Origin: Lottia gigantea
Taxonomy: Eukaryota; Mollusca; Gastropoda; Lottiidae
Reading direction: 5' to 3'
NCBI RefSeq assembly: GCF_000327385.1
Contig: NW_008709919.1
Location: forward strand, 1,163,195-1,227,194
DNA: 64,000 bases
A program made the position numbers and the translations under genes. The notes beneath the pieces are model-generated. The model worked only from the letters and a program-made list of their open reading frames with translations, did not search any database and was not told where the DNA came from. Position 1 is the stretch's first letter. Every line of letters starts with the position of its first letter. Positions 61,897-64,000 of this stretch are shown in pieces.

Positions 61897-64000
61897 TTGT
61901 AAAGGTGCGATTAGACGAAGTATGGTGTTTGTGTTGTTGGTGAAACAAAAAAAAGGAAAAGAATCCAACAAACTGTTATGTGTCCGGACCCGTACCTTCT
62001 CTATTCCGAGATCCTAGACTGCCTCTATTTAGAGGGATACCTCCATTATTCTGGCACAAGTGGTAACTTATAAAACCTATTGTATCTACACACAATTGCT
62101 CACTCCGGTCTCTGGCAAGATGAAACACCTTCCATAGCGTCTTCAAATGGCAAAGTCTCCAGCTTTGGAGTTGATGCTCCCTGTTCCCCCTTATGAAGGC
62201 ACCTTCACTACTGGATTCCCTTTTCTTAAATTTTGTATTCCTTACTGGATCCTTGTGTTTTTGCTTCTTCTATTTTCTAAAGTAAAGAATATCCAATTCT
62301 CCGTTTATCAGATGAATTCAACTGTATTCGAGCAACGATATGTGTGCAAACTCATGGACGGATCAAACCATAGTGAACATTTCTTTTTTAAATGGTAATT
62401 AAGATTACTTCAGCTTGATAATTGACAATAAATGCACCAGGGAAAAGTAAATGTTTCAAGTCTTTTGATTATTTTGATATAATTTCAAAATCAATAAAGT
62501 TATTATTGTGTTACAACTCTGTGTTTTATTAAGTTTACCAATTTCCGTTGCAAAAGAACTCTGTGCATAGAAGCAGATGTACCAAGAACTAGTCCTATCA
62601 AGATCTTTATTATACTTATTAAGTAGACATGACATAGTGTATTTTACATTAGATTGGTAAAGATATTGCTGGTTAATAGTTCGTCCTGTTGTTAAAACAT
62701 AGTATCATTATATTTCTTTGATGTATTTCATCATCTCTATATTTAATTCAGCAGGTGTTCAATATGCATGCTTGGCAAGATGTAAGGTTACATGATTTAA
62801 CGTATTCTGGTCAGACCGGGGACTGGAGAGACAGATCTATCTGTATCAGTGAAAGGTTTAGGATGTGAGAAGAAAGGTTGTTGAACTCTATGATGTTTAG
62901 ATATTTCTGTGATATTTTGATGCCATATTAAACAAAGTTTTGGTTCATTTTAATCTCATCTGCTGCTATGTGGAGCTAGCTGGCTCACACTTATACATAC
63001 GGCTGGCTCAAAAATCCATATCATTTTTGTTTCTTGTTTCATTGTTCTGGCGTAGGTAAAGTAATGCATATTACACCTTATTGTATCATTATAGCAGAAA
63101 AGTAGCCAAGAACATAAACTTTCACCCTAGTGGAAGCATCTCTTATAATGCCAGTTTCAACCATCCTAAAGAACCATTTCAGAATATTTGCTTATGTAAA
63201 GAAGTTGCCGAATGAGTCTACCCTCAAGCTTCAATTGATCTACACTATGATGACATTATTCCCCCCCCCCCCCTTTCTCCCTTTGCATCATAACAAAGCT
63301 TTGTGTATTGATTTACCTCAAAGATACTACAATAAAATCATTAGCCGCCTCTCACAAAGGAACAGCAAGTTGACAAACTTTTAATAAAGCTTTTGCAACA
63401 AATGTAACAAAATGGGTTACTTTGTTGACAGAAACCTGAAACCAAAATGTCAAGCAATTATGTATTTGAAAGCCATTACATTATTAATAAATCCATAATG
63501 TATGAACAAAACGTTTGCAGATTGTTAAAAGGTTAATAGAGTTTAATTATGCTCCCTGTTTTTTGATTTTCAAATCATCAACGCAATGTCGGTATTTAGT
63601 ATTATTCAAAATACTAGACGCCTTTATCCTTTTTATTATTTTTGGCCTTCAATGTGATTGAGAAGAGATAAAATAAAATAAACTATTTTACGATGAATTA
63701 ATTGAAAAATCGATCAGGCAAATAACAATAAACACGATTGTATGAAAAAGGTGATAATTACTTTCGATACGTTCAAGGACCATTTTGAATATTTTCGTCA
63801 TATTTTAAGTGTTAATGCAACTCATTAAAACAGAACCCGAAACAATTCTATATCGCTCTACTATTTATTAATTGAGAACATTTTAACAGTGAAAATATTT
63901 AAGAGTAATATAATATGTAATTCATTATGATAAACGGATTTTCGCCTCTGAACAAATTGACCTTACTTTTTTATTTTAATTCCCGGTGGAATTTTCATTT
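61897..64000. other. Right flank
   Basis: A family 4-like end at 61902-61930, a candidate poly(A) signal at 62493 and a run of about 12 C at 63260-63272. No finger pattern or splice-supported exon found; open frames at 62147-62398 and 63130-63384 have no other support. Confidence 0.5.

Noticed and set aside
62147-62398. 83-codon frame with a hydrophobic stretch
   Set aside because: No homology recognised, no splice or start context, AT-rich flank; treated as incidental.

Overview
The window looks like nuclear DNA of an AT-rich invertebrate animal. It has spliced genes with GT-AG introns, many minisatellites and several short inverted-repeat (MITE-like) elements. The gene style suggests a lophotrochozoan such as a mollusc, but nothing here proves the species. 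I see no tRNA or rRNA gene, no bacterial-type gene and no virus-like element.

Almost all the coding sequence belongs to two divergent (head-to-head) paralogous genes built like Drosophila lola and mod(mdg4): a short set of shared 5' exons followed by a long series of alternative 3'-terminal exons, each with its own stop codon. Gene A lies on the minus strand (core 18221-19761, terminal exons 13601 down to about 1180, possibly running off the left edge). Gene B lies on the plus strand (core 21654-23317, terminal exons 26235-61896, possibly continuing beyond the right edge). About 1.9 kb separates the two coding cores and should hold both promoters.

The cores match exon by exon. Exon 2 carries the ATG and a 73-residue N-terminal domain, 65 of 73 residues identical, that I do not recognise; it is not a BTB domain by eye. 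Exon 3 carries a conserved segment with the motif PVALH. A very short exon 4 (38 nt in A, 29 nt in B) begins GAG. Splice phases are 1, 1, 0 in both genes, so every terminal exon starts in phase 0 and any of them could be joined to either core.

Gene A's terminal exons: seven intact exons encode a roughly 55-residue helix-turn-helix like the N-terminal DNA-binding domain of CENP-B / fission yeast Abp1 (R-x-I-S/T...QKRE-I/L-C...I...K-x-KW/RWL). One more is frameshifted, one is an unclassified 57-codon candidate, and two distal exons encode C2H2 zinc fingers. Gene B's terminal exons: 21 zinc-finger exons, mostly a pair of fingers, plus two decayed ones. The proximal nine have C2H2+C2H2 pairs. From about 43 kb on, finger 2 ends in Cys (C2HC), apart from the single-finger exon Z20. 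Eleven of the terminal exons have no usable in-frame start or only a short open frame, so simple ORF scans miss them; I read them from the acceptor sites.

Inferred working: one promoter per gene, a constant N-terminal half (interaction and SUMO-type regulatory part) and an interchangeable C-terminal DNA-binding cassette chosen by alternative splicing and polyadenylation. This would give about 10 isoforms from A and 20 or more from B. The introns are filled with tandem repeats (22- to 148-bp units) and at least five families of short inverted-repeat elements.
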